Source: Pyrinomonadaceae bacterium
Lineage (GTDB): Bacteria; Acidobacteriota; Blastocatellia; Pyrinomonadales; Pyrinomonadaceae
Assembly: GCA_022843305.1 (NCBI GenBank)
Contig: JALHNX010000025.1
Coordinates: 1-41,004, forward strand
Length of the DNA: 41,004 nt
Direction: 5' to 3'
Part shown: piece by piece, positions 9,279 to 17,261 of the stretch
Position numbering within the stretch: the stretch's first letter is position 1
Layout of the letters: every line of letters begins with the position of its first letter
The notes under the pieces: model-generated
The model's database searches: none
What the model was told of the DNA's origin: nothing
What the model saw: only the letters and a program-made list of their open reading frames with translations
Position numbers and translations under genes: made by a program

Positions 9279-10214
9279 ATGACCGAACAAGAAAAAATAA
9301 AAGTTTCCGTTTGTATGATCGCCTATAATCAGGAAGATTTTATCTCCGAGGCGATTGAAAGCATTCTGATGCAGAAAACCTCGTTTCCCGTCGAAATCGT
9401 GATCGGCGACGACCACAGCCCGGACAAAACCGGCGAAATTTGCGCGTCCTACGCCGCCAAATATCCCGGTAAGATCAAATATCTGCGCCGCGATCCCAAT
9501 CTCGGAATGATGCCGAACTTTATCAAAACGCTCGGCGAGTGCGAAGGCAAATATATCGCCGTCTGCGAAGGCGACGATTTTTGGACGGACGAGAATAAAC
9601 TTCAATCTCAGGTTGATTTTATGGAAGCTCACGCGGACGTTTCGCTGTGCTGTCATAATCATTCGGTTTTTGCGAACGGCGAGATGATTCACCCGAATGA
9701 AGACATCGCCGAAAACATGATAATCCTCGAAACCACGGATTATATGCGCGATCCTTTTTTCCACACGTCGAGCTATTTTTTCCGCCGCGAAGCCCAGCCC
9801 GCGCCTTATCCCGGTTGGTATAAAGACGTGCTGGCGGGCGACCATTTTCTGGTTCTGTTCCTGTCAATGAAAGGAAAAATCGGTTATCTGAACAAACGGA
9901 TGTCGGTTTTCCGAAATCACGGCAGCAGCGTTTCGTTCACGCGCAAGGCACTCGAAATCAAGCAGAATTTCGTTCGTCATCTGGAAATTTTCAACGAATA
10001 TTCAGACCGGAAATTTGAAGCTGAAATCCGCGAAGTGATTAATCGCTGGAATCTCGTCTATCAGGTTTACGAGCCGGTCGGATATTTGAAAAAGGTTTCG
10101 TATCTCGTGCAGAACATCGGGTTTTATTTTCAAAACTTCAAAAAGGTCGGCGGCTTAAAACTGCTCGTCAAATACCTCGTGCCGAACACTGTTTTGCAGC
10201 AATTAAAAAGTTAA
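9279..10214 (+). CDS. GT2-family glycosyltransferase
   Basis: The 311-residue GT-A protein starts VSVCMIAYNQEDFISEAI, with VIGDDHSPDKTGEI near residue 45 and the metal-binding acidic motif CEGDDFWTDENKL near residue 95. This arrangement, with FWTD after the DD pair, is characteristic of a GT2 subgroup common in O-antigen and capsule loci. The C-terminal third has no recognisable extra domain. It and the next gene (5-base gap) are the only plus-strand genes within the 18.8-kb cluster, so they form their own transcription unit from the 9037-9278 region. Donor and acceptor are unknown. Confidence 0.9.
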   Translation: MTEQEKIKVSVCMIAYNQEDFISEAIESILMQKTSFPVEIVIGDDHSPDKTGEICASYAAKYPGKIKYLRRDPNLGMMPNFIKTLGECEGKYIAVCEGDDFWTDENKLQSQVDFMEAHADVSLCCHNHSVFANGEMIHPNEDIAENMIILETTDYMRDPFFHTSSYFFRREAQPAPYPGWYKDVLAGDHFLVLFLSMKGKIGYLNKRMSVFRNHGSSVSFTRKALEIKQNFVRHLEIFNEYSDRKFEAEIREVINRWNLVYQVYEPVGYLKKVSYLVQNIGFYFQNFKKVGGLKLLVKYLVPNTVLQQLKS

Positions 10215-10219
10215 AATAA

Positions 10220-11353
10220 ATGCCGACACCCGAAAAACGCATCAAAGTTACATACATCATATCGCAGATTGATAAAGCCATCGGTTTCGAATGGATTACC
10301 GAAAATCTCGACCGTTCGCGGTTTGATCTGTCTTTTATTTTGCTCAATCCGAAGCCTTCGTATCTGGCGAATTACCTGCGCGAAAAAGGCATCGCCGTTG
10401 ACGAGCTGACTTTTTCGGGCAGTAAACAGGAACTGCCCCGCATTCTGCTCAAAGTAATCAATTTACTGCGAAAAAAGAAGCCCGACGCGATTCACACGCA
10501 TATGTATATTGCCGATCTGGTCGGGCAGTTTGCGGGAAAGATTCTGCGCATCAAAAAGCGAATCTACACGCGGCACAGCTCCAACGAAAGCCGTAAATAT
10601 CACAAAAAACAGCGCATTGACCGGATCGTTAATTCCCTTTCGACGCACGTTATCGCCATCAGCGAAAATATCAAAAATATTCTGCACAAGGAAGAAAACG
10701 TGCCGCTCGAAAGAATTCGTCTGATTCATCACGGCTTCGATCTTGCAAGGTTTGACAATATTCCGCAGACGGAAATCGAAGAGCTTTCCGCGAAATACAA
10801 CCCGCAGAACAGAAAACCCGTGATCGGCGTGATCGCGCGTTATTCGCATTGGAAAGGCATTCAATACGCGATTGCGGCATTCAAAAAAGTTCTCGAAGAT
10901 CATCCGCACGCGCTGCTTTTGCTCGCCAACGCCAAAAAAGGCGATTTCGGGAATGAAATCGCCGCGCTTTTGTCGGAACTTCCCGCCGGTTCTTATCACG
11001 AAATTGAGTTTGAACATAATCTTTTCGCGCTTTACCGGCTGTTCGATGTTTACGTTCATCTGCCGATTGATGCCGAACTGGAAGCCTTCGGGCAAACGTA
11101 TGTCGAGGCTCTGGCGGCGGGAATTCCGTCTGTTTTCACGAATTCGGGTGTCGCGCGTGAATTTATCCGTGACGGCGAAAACGCGCTCGTCGTTGATTTT
11201 CAAAATTCCGAACAAGCATATACGGCAATCGTAAAACTGCTCCGTGACGAAAATTTAAGAAAAAAACTTTCCGCGAACGGCAAAGCCGACGTTAAAAAAC
11301 TTTTCAATTTGGAAATAATGATCGGCAAGATGGAAAAACTTTACGCCGAATAA
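10220..11353 (+). CDS. GT4-family glycosyltransferase (GT-B fold)
   Basis: The 377-residue protein shows both GT-B domains. The N-terminal part includes PDAIHTHMYIADLVGQ and RIYTRHSSNESRKY. The C-terminal domain begins VIGVIARYSHWKGIQYAI near residue 190 and holds the GT4 signature EAFGQTYVEALAAGIPSV, a clean E-x7-E pair. It ends KMEKLYAE and its stop codon overlaps the left arm of a strong inverted repeat. It is 5 bases downstream of the GT2 gene, so the two are cotranscribed. Retaining transfer from a nucleotide sugar is expected; the specificity is unknown. Confidence 0.9.
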   Translation: MPTPEKRIKVTYIISQIDKAIGFEWITENLDRSRFDLSFILLNPKPSYLANYLREKGIAVDELTFSGSKQELPRILLKVINLLRKKKPDAIHTHMYIADLVGQFAGKILRIKKRIYTRHSSNESRKYHKKQRIDRIVNSLSTHVIAISENIKNILHKEENVPLERIRLIHHGFDLARFDNIPQTEIEELSAKYNPQNRKPVIGVIARYSHWKGIQYAIAAFKKVLEDHPHALLLLANAKKGDFGNEIAALLSELPAGSYHEIEFEHNLFALYRLFDVYVHLPIDAELEAFGQTYVEALAAGIPSVFTNSGVAREFIRDGENALVVDFQNSEQAYTAIVKLLRDENLRKKLSANGKADVKKLFNLEIMIGKMEKLYAE

Positions 11354-11433
11354 AAGTATGACAAACTTCAGTTCGTCGCCAGCCGCAGTTTAAGAATGAC
11401 ATTGAGCGACAAACTGAAGTTTGTCATACTTTT
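11352..11433. terminator. 28-bp inverted repeat between convergent genes (bidirectional terminator or REP-type palindrome)
   Basis: The arms 11352-11379 and 11406-11433 match at 27 of 28 positions when one is reverse-complemented, with a 26-base loop. The left arm begins inside the stop codon of the plus-strand gene and the right arm ends just before the stop of the minus-strand cupin gene. Both outer ends are A/T-runs (AAAAG / CTTTT), so each strand gives a stem followed by Ts. The position fits a bidirectional terminator. The length of the stem also fits a REP-like mobile palindrome used as a terminator. Confidence 0.7.
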
Positions 11434-11439
11434 CCGCTT

Positions 11440-11877
11440 CTAGCTGTTGAAATCGAAATCGCTGAAATCCGCCGAATGCTCGTCGTTCATTTCGGGTGTC
11501 CACGCCGGATTCGGCATATTCAAAAGATAGGCTTCTTCGTCGCCCAGACATTGGACGGCGGCGGGAATTCCGGTCGGCACTTCGATTGAATTATATTCGT
11601 GATCTTCGCCGCTGAAAAAAACTTCGTAACCCGTGTCTGTCTTTAAAACGACGCGCACGTTGCCCTTGATGCAGGTAAAAAAGCCGGTGCGGATAAAATG
11701 CAGATGCGGACCCTTTATTTTATTCGGCAGAATCGTCGTCAGATAAACCTGCTGCGGCTCTTTTCCTTCCGCAAAAAATTTGTCGTGAATGTTGTAAAGC
11801 GGCACGAGAAACCCGTTCGCGTCGCCGTCTTCGTCTTTGGTCGTAAATTTTTTGTGTGAAATTGTTCTGATTTCCAT
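11440..11877 (-). CDS. Cupin-fold sugar isomerase/epimerase (FdtA/WxcM-like or RmlC-like)
   Basis: The 145-residue single-domain protein has the beta-barrel pattern of RmlC-type cupins. GPHLHFIRTGFFTCIKGNV around residues 52-70 supplies the histidine pair and the glycine turn, VEVPTGIPAAVQCL is the second cupin motif, and YLLNMPNPAWTPE closes it. FdtA/QdtA 3,4-ketoisomerases and RmlC 3,5-epimerases both act on dTDP-4-keto-6-deoxyhexoses. The stop-to-start gap from the upstream aminotransferase is 5 bases. Ketoisomerase, aminotransferase and acetyltransferase in a row is the pattern of 3-acetamido-3,6-dideoxyhexose pathways, which favours the FdtA/QdtA reading. An RmlC-like epimerase cannot be excluded, and no dTDP-glucose synthase or dehydratase is in the window. 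Confidence 0.65.
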   Translation of the reverse strand: MEIRTISHKKFTTKDEDGDANGFLVPLYNIHDKFFAEGKEPQQVYLTTILPNKIKGPHLHFIRTGFFTCIKGNVRVVLKTDTGYEVFFSGEDHEYNSIEVPTGIPAAVQCLGDEEAYLLNMPNPAWTPEMNDEHSADFSDFDFNS

Positions 11878-11882
11878 AAACC

Positions 11883-12992
11883 TTATATTTCAAATTTCTT
11901 AATCGTTTCGACGATCAACGAAACCTGTTCCATCGTCAGATTCGGATGCAGCGGAATACTCAGAGAATCTTCGTTCAGAATCTCGCAGTTTTCCAGCGTT
12001 GCCGTGCTGCCGTAAAGCGGATTCAAATGAAGCGGATGATAGCGAAGCGTCGTGTAAATGTCCGCCTCAAAAAGATAACGCGCCAATTTGTCGCGGTTCG
12101 GAACGCGGATAACATATGTAAAATACGAATGTTTTTCGTGCGGTTCGGCATCGGGCGGGCGAACGATCCACGAAACGTCGGCGAATTCCTTTTGATAAAT
12201 ATCCCAGATCTGCTTGCGGTAGGCTTGAAGCTCGTCAATCTTTTCAAGCTGTGCGAGTCCGATTGCGCCGGCGATATTGGTCGGCAGCATTTTGATGAAC
12301 GGCTCTTGAATATTGTATTCCCACCAGCGGTTTTTCTCGCCCGCGCTTGCCGCCGCCGCTTCGAAACCGGATTTTCCGATGCCGCAGTAACGCAGAATTT
12401 TCGCACGTTCGATCAGTTCCGTTTTATTTGTCGTGATGCCGCCGCCTTCGCCGGTCGTTAAATTTTTAACCGCGTCGAAACTGTAAATACCGACATCCGC
12501 AATCCCGCCGCACGGCTGACCGTGATAAAACGAATCAACCGCGTGCGCCGCGTCTTCGATGATCGGCAGACCGAGTTCGATGATCGGGTTCATATCCACG
12601 GGTTTGCCCGCGAAATGGACGATCATAATCGCTTTTGTGTTTTCCGTCATCGCGGCTTCGACCGTTTTGCGGCTGACGTTGAGCGTATCGAGTTCGACAT
12701 CGCAGAAGACGGGTTTATGTCCGGCGAGCAGAACCGACTGCGCACACGAAACCCACGTAAACGCCGGCACGATAACTTCCGAATTTTTGGGCAGATTCAG
12801 AAGCGAAACCGCCATATAAAGCGCGTTCGAGCCGCTGTCAACCATCGCAAAATTCTTAAGCCCAAGCCGCGCCGCGAATTTTTCTTCAAATTCGCTGACT
12901 TTTTTTCCGAAACCCATCCACTGGCTTTCAAGCACCGCCGACACATTGGCAATTTCTTCCTTGCCTACTTTTGAACCGAATACTGAAATCAT
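11883..12992 (-). CDS. DegT/DnrJ/EryC1/StrS-family PLP sugar aminotransferase
   Basis: The 369-residue protein is the usual length for the family. Key segments are SGSNALYMAVSLL (PLP phosphate contact), VIVPAFTWVSCAQ, PIIEDAAHAVDSFY (the aspartate that pairs with the pyridine nitrogen) and YSFDAVKNLTTGEGGG, in which the lysine of AVKNLT forms the internal aldimine. It converts a nucleotide-linked keto-sugar to an amino-sugar using glutamate. The start codon overlaps the stop of the acetyltransferase gene by 4 bases (ATGA type), and the cupin gene follows after 5 bases. The three are probably translationally coupled and form an N-acylated amino-sugar cassette. Confidence 0.94.
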   Translation of the reverse strand: MISVFGSKVGKEEIANVSAVLESQWMGFGKKVSEFEEKFAARLGLKNFAMVDSGSNALYMAVSLLNLPKNSEVIVPAFTWVSCAQSVLLAGHKPVFCDVELDTLNVSRKTVEAAMTENTKAIMIVHFAGKPVDMNPIIELGLPIIEDAAHAVDSFYHGQPCGGIADVGIYSFDAVKNLTTGEGGGITTNKTELIERAKILRYCGIGKSGFEAAAASAGEKNRWWEYNIQEPFIKMLPTNIAGAIGLAQLEKIDELQAYRKQIWDIYQKEFADVSWIVRPPDAEPHEKHSYFTYVIRVPNRDKLARYLFEADIYTTLRYHPLHLNPLYGSTATLENCEILNEDSLSIPLHPNLTMEQVSLIVETIKKFEI

Positions 12993-13537
12993 TTTGTTTT
13001 ATTAATATTTATATTGCAGTTTTTTAATGAGTCTTTTGATAATTCCATCAAAACATATTCATCGCCGACGCGGTCAATAATCGAGAATTCATTCTTTTTA
13101 TACCACTCGACCGCCGGATTTTCGCTCAAAACCTTACAGCGAATCGGTAAATCTTCATACTTTAAGGCGGCAAACGCAAGCATCGCGCGAAAAGCGTCGC
13201 TCATCGTAAACGAACCCGGTTCGAGTTTGACGGCGCGAATGATGTTATACGCGTCAACACATCCTTCATCGGCTAATTTGCGAAATCCCAAACAGCCGAT
13301 TGATTGCCATTCGTCACCGGCAAATTGTTCGACGACGAACATAAAATCGTCGTTTCGCTCCGAAAACGCCGCAAACCATTTTTCCTGTTCTTCGGGCAAA
13401 ATATCGCGGTTCAGAAAAAACGAACCTTTATTCTTATTTTTCCAAACACGCAGATTTTCGATGTCTTCCCTGCCGATTGTTCGCAGTCTGAGGTCTTCGT
13501 GGTCGGCTAAAGCGAGAATCAAATTTTTATCGTTCAT
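12989..13537 (-). CDS. GNAT-family N-acetyltransferase, PseH-like, amino-sugar acylation
   Basis: The 182-residue protein begins with LRLRTIGREDIENLRVWKN, matching the first beta-alpha unit of RimJ/PseH-type GNATs, followed by LPEEQEKWF. QSIGCLGFRKL is the central strand, and CKVLSENPAVEWYKKNEFS contains the typical late GNAT segment (N-x-A-x-x-x-Y-x-K-x-x-F). The acetyl-CoA loop is poorly conserved. It overlaps the aminotransferase gene by 4 bases, so it very likely acylates the amino group installed by that enzyme. Acetyl is the most likely acyl group, but other acyl-CoA donors are possible. Confidence 0.8.
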   Translation of the reverse strand: MNDKNLILALADHEDLRLRTIGREDIENLRVWKNKNKGSFFLNRDILPEEQEKWFAAFSERNDDFMFVVEQFAGDEWQSIGCLGFRKLADEGCVDAYNIIRAVKLEPGSFTMSDAFRAMLAFAALKYEDLPIRCKVLSENPAVEWYKKNEFSIIDRVGDEYVLMELSKDSLKNCNININKTK

Positions 13538-13553
13538 AAATTCCGAACCAATT

Positions 13554-14525
13554 CTAACTAAATCTTTTTAATCCTTCACGATAGCCTGCCCAAAAATACG
13601 CGCTGGCGAGCATTCCGAAAATAAAATTACGATTGCTGTTTTGAAACAGCTTTTCGGTTTTCTGCGCGTAAAAAAGCAAAAGTCTGCGCCCGAAACCGGA
13701 AGCTAAGGCGACTTTTGCAAGATTTTTTGCACCGCTTTTGCCGAGTCCGTCCATTTTCCGTTTCAATTCGGCAAAACTTTCTAAATCCGTTATATCCGAA
13801 TATTTAGCAAAAGCCTCGGCGGTTCCCATACCGTATTTATACTGCTGCTGGACAAGCCAATCTAATTTTAGGTGATGATTATGAATTGCACAAATATGCG
13901 CGGCGCGAAAGATCGGGATGCCCATTTTGTGAAAACGCGCGATAATTTCGTATTCTTCCGCCGCCGGAATGCTCAGATCGTCGCGGTAAAAATCTCCGAT
14001 TTCGCGCAGCCGAGCCTTATCAACCCAGAGCAAACCGCTGGTGATCGCGTTCACTTTTTCAAAACTTGCTTCGTCGGTAATCGCGTCGTAGCCGTAAAGA
14101 TGCCGCGCGAATTGGTGCAGCGATTCGGTTTCGTGCGTGATGAACGGGTAACTTCCGAAAACGACCGCGCCCGGCGCGTTGCGGTGCGCTTCCGATATTT
14201 CTCGAAGCGTCGCCGGTTTGAGCAGAATATCGTCGTCCAAGAATAAAACGAGGTCGGACTGCGCCTCACGAAATCCGCGATTGCGCGTCGCGCCGATGCC
14301 AGCATTTTTCTGTGTAATCAAACGCAGATCAATGACCGCCGGAATTTCTTCGAGCTTCGCCAGCGCGTCTTTGACGGGTCGCGGGCTTCCGTCGTCAACG
14401 ACGATCAGCTCGATATTTTGAAATCCCGTAAAGTCGCTTTCAAAAAGCCGTCTGACCGTCTGCAACACCTTATCGTCGCGGTTATAGGATGAGATTGTAA
14501 TACTTAAATCGTAATTCTTATTCAT
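13554..14525 (-). CDS. GT2-family glycosyltransferase
   Basis: The 323-residue GT-A protein starts LSITISSYNRDDKVLQTV, with LIVVDDGSPRPVKDAL near residue 40 and the DxD metal motif LVLFLDDDILLKP near residue 95. The segment AAEEYEIIARFHKMG supplies the catalytic-base region (ED/EE) of inverting GT2 enzymes. It overlaps the GT4 gene upstream by 8 bases and precedes the acetyltransferase gene by 16 bases. No membrane segment is clear. Substrates are unknown. Confidence 0.9.
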   Translation of the reverse strand: MNKNYDLSITISSYNRDDKVLQTVRRLFESDFTGFQNIELIVVDDGSPRPVKDALAKLEEIPAVIDLRLITQKNAGIGATRNRGFREAQSDLVLFLDDDILLKPATLREISEAHRNAPGAVVFGSYPFITHETESLHQFARHLYGYDAITDEASFEKVNAITSGLLWVDKARLREIGDFYRDDLSIPAAEEYEIIARFHKMGIPIFRAAHICAIHNHHLKLDWLVQQQYKYGMGTAEAFAKYSDITDLESFAELKRKMDGLGKSGAKNLAKVALASGFGRRLLLFYAQKTEKLFQNSNRNFIFGMLASAYFWAGYREGLKRFS

Positions 14526-15723
14526 TAATATCAGCCGCTAAAACATCCGCGAGTTCGGCGAAAGATTTCTCTTCGTTATAATTTTCCTCGACGTGTTTTT
14601 GCGCGTTTCGCCCGAATTCCCGCCATTTTGCGCGTTCCTGCCACGCTTGTTCGAGCTTTTCGCCGATGTCGGAAACGTCCGTCGTTTTGGCAAGCCAGCC
14701 CGTTTCATTTTCGACGATCAATTCGGGAATTCCGCCGATCGGAGTTCCGAGCGCGGGTCTCGCGCAAGCCATCGCTTCAATCATAGCAAACGGAGTTCCT
14801 TCCGCTAAAGAAGGCATTAAAAGCACGTCGTTGCGGGCGATTTCCGCCAAAACCTCTCTGGTATGCGGCAAAATTTTGATCTTTTCGCGGTTTAAACCGT
14901 AAAACCCGAGCATTTTTTCGAGGTAAAACTTGCCGAATCCGTCAATCCCGATAAACGTCAGCCGCCAATCGCGTCTTTTCCAAACGTCTTGCGCCAGTGA
15001 TTCAAGTAACAAATACTGCGCCTTGTCAACGGGCGAATATCTGCCCAAATTAAAAAACCTTGCCGTTTCGCTTGTTCCGACGGGTGCGCTTTCGCCGATT
15101 TTTTTTGCTTCCGCAATTTTTTCAGCCGTCAGCGCGTTGACCGAATGAAAAGCATTTTCGAGTTTTCGCCCGATCGCGCGTTCAAGCGAAAAACGATTTT
15201 TTTTCGAGATGAAAATAAACCTTTTTGCCGACGCGGCAACATCCGTAACCGTTTCGATTTCCCTTTCCGAGTTGAGAAAAAAATTATCTGCGCCGTGCTG
15301 TAAGATCAGCCAATACGGGATTTGCAGATTTTTACAGAGGCGCGTAGCGTAAAGCAATTCGCGCAGATCGGCAAGCGCGGCGACGTTAAACCAGACCAAA
15401 TCCGGCTTTTCTTCGGCAATTTTGTCGAACCACGGCAAGGTTCGCGTATCTTTTTTCCCGAAAGTATCAGCCAGACGATAAAAATTGCGCCGCGCGAAAT
15501 CAACGTTAAAATGCTTGTAAAAATCCGCTGTTATTCCGCTTTCAGCAATCATTCCCGCCTTTTCCCGCGTCGCCGGACTGTCGGCTAGAACAAGCCGGAA
15601 ATCGAAACGCGAATTTACCCGCGCATCTCTGACGAAATCGAACCAGAAGGTTTCCGAACCCGCCCAGAATGGATACGGGTTAAGGGTGCTGAACAGCAGA
15701 ATTTTTTTCTTATGTTTTTGCAT
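14518..15723 (-). CDS. GT4-family glycosyltransferase (GT-B fold)
   Basis: The 401-residue protein starts KILLFSTLNPYPFWAGSETF, a frequent GT4 N-terminus. KPDLVWFNVAALADLREL lies mid N-terminal domain. The C-terminal domain includes FNLGRYSPVDKAQYLLLESL, and the signature EGTPFAMIEAMACARP carries the E-x7-E pair. It is directly adjacent to the FkbM gene (0-base gap) and overlaps the GT2 gene by 8 bases, consistent with one polycistronic message. The linkage formed is unknown. Confidence 0.9.
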   Translation of the reverse strand: MQKHKKKILLFSTLNPYPFWAGSETFWFDFVRDARVNSRFDFRLVLADSPATREKAGMIAESGITADFYKHFNVDFARRNFYRLADTFGKKDTRTLPWFDKIAEEKPDLVWFNVAALADLRELLYATRLCKNLQIPYWLILQHGADNFFLNSEREIETVTDVAASAKRFIFISKKNRFSLERAIGRKLENAFHSVNALTAEKIAEAKKIGESAPVGTSETARFFNLGRYSPVDKAQYLLLESLAQDVWKRRDWRLTFIGIDGFGKFYLEKMLGFYGLNREKIKILPHTREVLAEIARNDVLLMPSLAEGTPFAMIEAMACARPALGTPIGGIPELIVENETGWLAKTTDVSDIGEKLEQAWQERAKWREFGRNAQKHVEENYNEEKSFAELADVLAADINE

Positions 15724-16521
15724 TTATGCTTCACGATAAGCAAATATGTTCATCTGAAAATCCATTCCAAGATAGCTGTGTCTTTCACAAAGGGGACTTT
15801 TCCCTGTGTTGCACGGATGAGCATTTACTCTGAAACCCGATGAGAGCAGAATGTTAAAAAGTCTGTCAATTTTTTGCAGCAAGTCGGCAAAAGAATGATA
15901 CTCGACAAAAAGATTTTCTACATTTTTCAAATCCTCTACGCAATCTTCCAATACTTCAAGTTCAGCACCCTCAATATCCAGTTTCAGAAAATCTATTTTG
16001 GCGGTTAAAAAATCTTTTAGTCTGAGAGCTTTTACTTTGACGGTTTTTGCTTCTTCAGTCTTGACAACTCTTCCGCTATCCGCACCTTCCGCCATAAAGG
16101 TTAATTCCGTATTTTCAGACCATAAAGCCGCTTGGTGTAATTCCACATCACCAATTTCAAAACTATGCAAATTCTTTTTGAGAACCTGAAACACATTCTC
16201 ATCAGGCTCAAAAGCTATGATTTTAGCATTCGGATACAGGGATTTTATGTAAATCACACTCAAACCGATGTTTGCGCCGCCGTCAATAATTAAAGGGGTT
16301 TCCGAAGTTGATTTAAATTTATAAATTTCATTCTCGAAAATTTCTTTATACATTCCGAAAAAAGATGAAGTGTCAACAATTTCAATCGGCTTTTCGAGCA
16401 AATTCGTCGTTGTTTTAGTATATCGGGGCAATTTACTTAAACGCCTAAACTCCAGATGCGTCGCCCTGTATTTTTTATTCACTAAAAAGTTTTGTAAAAA
16501 ATTCAGATATTCTCGTGTCAT
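15724..16521 (-). CDS. FkbM-family SAM-dependent methyltransferase
   Basis: The 265-residue protein has the FkbM signature: LIIDGGANIGLSVIYIKSL (motif I), IIAFEPDENVFQVLKKNL (motif II, acidic EPD) and IDFLKLDIEGAELEVLE (motif IV, DIEG). FkbM-type enzymes O-methylate hydroxyls of secondary metabolites and sugars. The coding sequence looks clearly richer in A/T than its neighbours, which hints at separate acquisition, but this was judged by eye. It lies between another methyltransferase (2-base gap) and a GT4 gene. Confidence 0.92.
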   Translation of the reverse strand: MTREYLNFLQNFLVNKKYRATHLEFRRLSKLPRYTKTTTNLLEKPIEIVDTSSFFGMYKEIFENEIYKFKSTSETPLIIDGGANIGLSVIYIKSLYPNAKIIAFEPDENVFQVLKKNLHSFEIGDVELHQAALWSENTELTFMAEGADSGRVVKTEEAKTVKVKALRLKDFLTAKIDFLKLDIEGAELEVLEDCVEDLKNVENLFVEYHSFADLLQKIDRLFNILLSSGFRVNAHPCNTGKSPLCERHSYLGMDFQMNIFAYREA

Positions 16522-16523
16522 TA

Positions 16524-17261
16524 TTATTTTTCGGCAACGGCAAAAAGATTTATATAAACCGTGTGCTGGTCTTCGTCGTCAATGACAACCCGGAAATCGT
16601 CGTGAATCTTGTCGGAAAGAAAATGAACAAGCTTTCTAACCGGACGAAGATAGAGATTTCGCAGAACAAAATGCATCAGCCCGTGAACTTTTTTGCGTGA
16701 GCTGTGCATCGAATCAATGTATCTGTCCCAGAAAAACGCCAAACCGCGCACGCCGGTCGTGACTTTGTAAATCCGTATGTTGTTAAAGCCGGTGTTTTTG
16801 AGGTCTCTTTCCAATCCCTGCCGCATCCATCGCTGGTAATCGTTCGGGCATTTATGGTCTTCGTAAAGACACGGCAGAGCAAGCAAAAATTTGCCATGCG
16901 GTTTCAGCAGACGGTAAACTTCGCGCAGATAACTTTGCGGATCGTAAACGTGTTCGAGAACCTGCGTTGATAAAACGACTTCAAAACTTTCGTCCGATTC
17001 TTCGACCGTTCCGCCGTCCGTGATAAGCAAATCGGGCGAAGTTTCGGGCGTAATGTCGGCTTTCAGATATTTAGCGTTCGGAAAAAGAAAATCATACGGC
17101 GAGCTTCCCGCGCCGAAATCGAGAATCTTACTGCCGGGTTCGATTTCGATTGATTTAACCGCCTGTTCAAGCGCGAGCAGCGCGTCCGAAAGATGAATAT
17201 ACAAATCTTCACCGCGCACGGGTCGCTGCCGCTTTTTCGTGTAATCTTCGTCAAAACTCAT
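16524..17261 (-). CDS. Class I SAM-dependent methyltransferase
   Basis: The 245-residue protein has motif I KILDFGAGSSPYDFLFP near residue 44, YLKADITPETSPDLLI as motif II and FEVVLSTQVLEHVYDPQSYL as motif IV/post-IV, followed by LLALPCLYEDHKCPND. This is the Methyltransf_11 type frequent in glycan clusters. It overlaps the flippase gene upstream by 4 bases (17258-17261), indicating translational coupling. The modified group is unknown. Confidence 0.88.
   Translation of the reverse strand: MSFDEDYTKKRQRPVRGEDLYIHLSDALLALEQAVKSIEIEPGSKILDFGAGSSPYDFLFPNAKYLKADITPETSPDLLITDGGTVEESDESFEVVLSTQVLEHVYDPQSYLREVYRLLKPHGKFLLALPCLYEDHKCPNDYQRWMRQGLERDLKNTGFNNIRIYKVTTGVRGLAFFWDRYIDSMHSSRKKVHGLMHFVLRNLYLRPVRKLVHFLSDKIHDDFRVVIDDEDQHTVYINLFAVAEK

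Noticed and set aside
10463-11215. Minus-strand 250-codon frame antisense to the GT4 gene
   Set aside because: Composition is that of a shadow frame, and the plus-strand gene has clear GT4 motifs.
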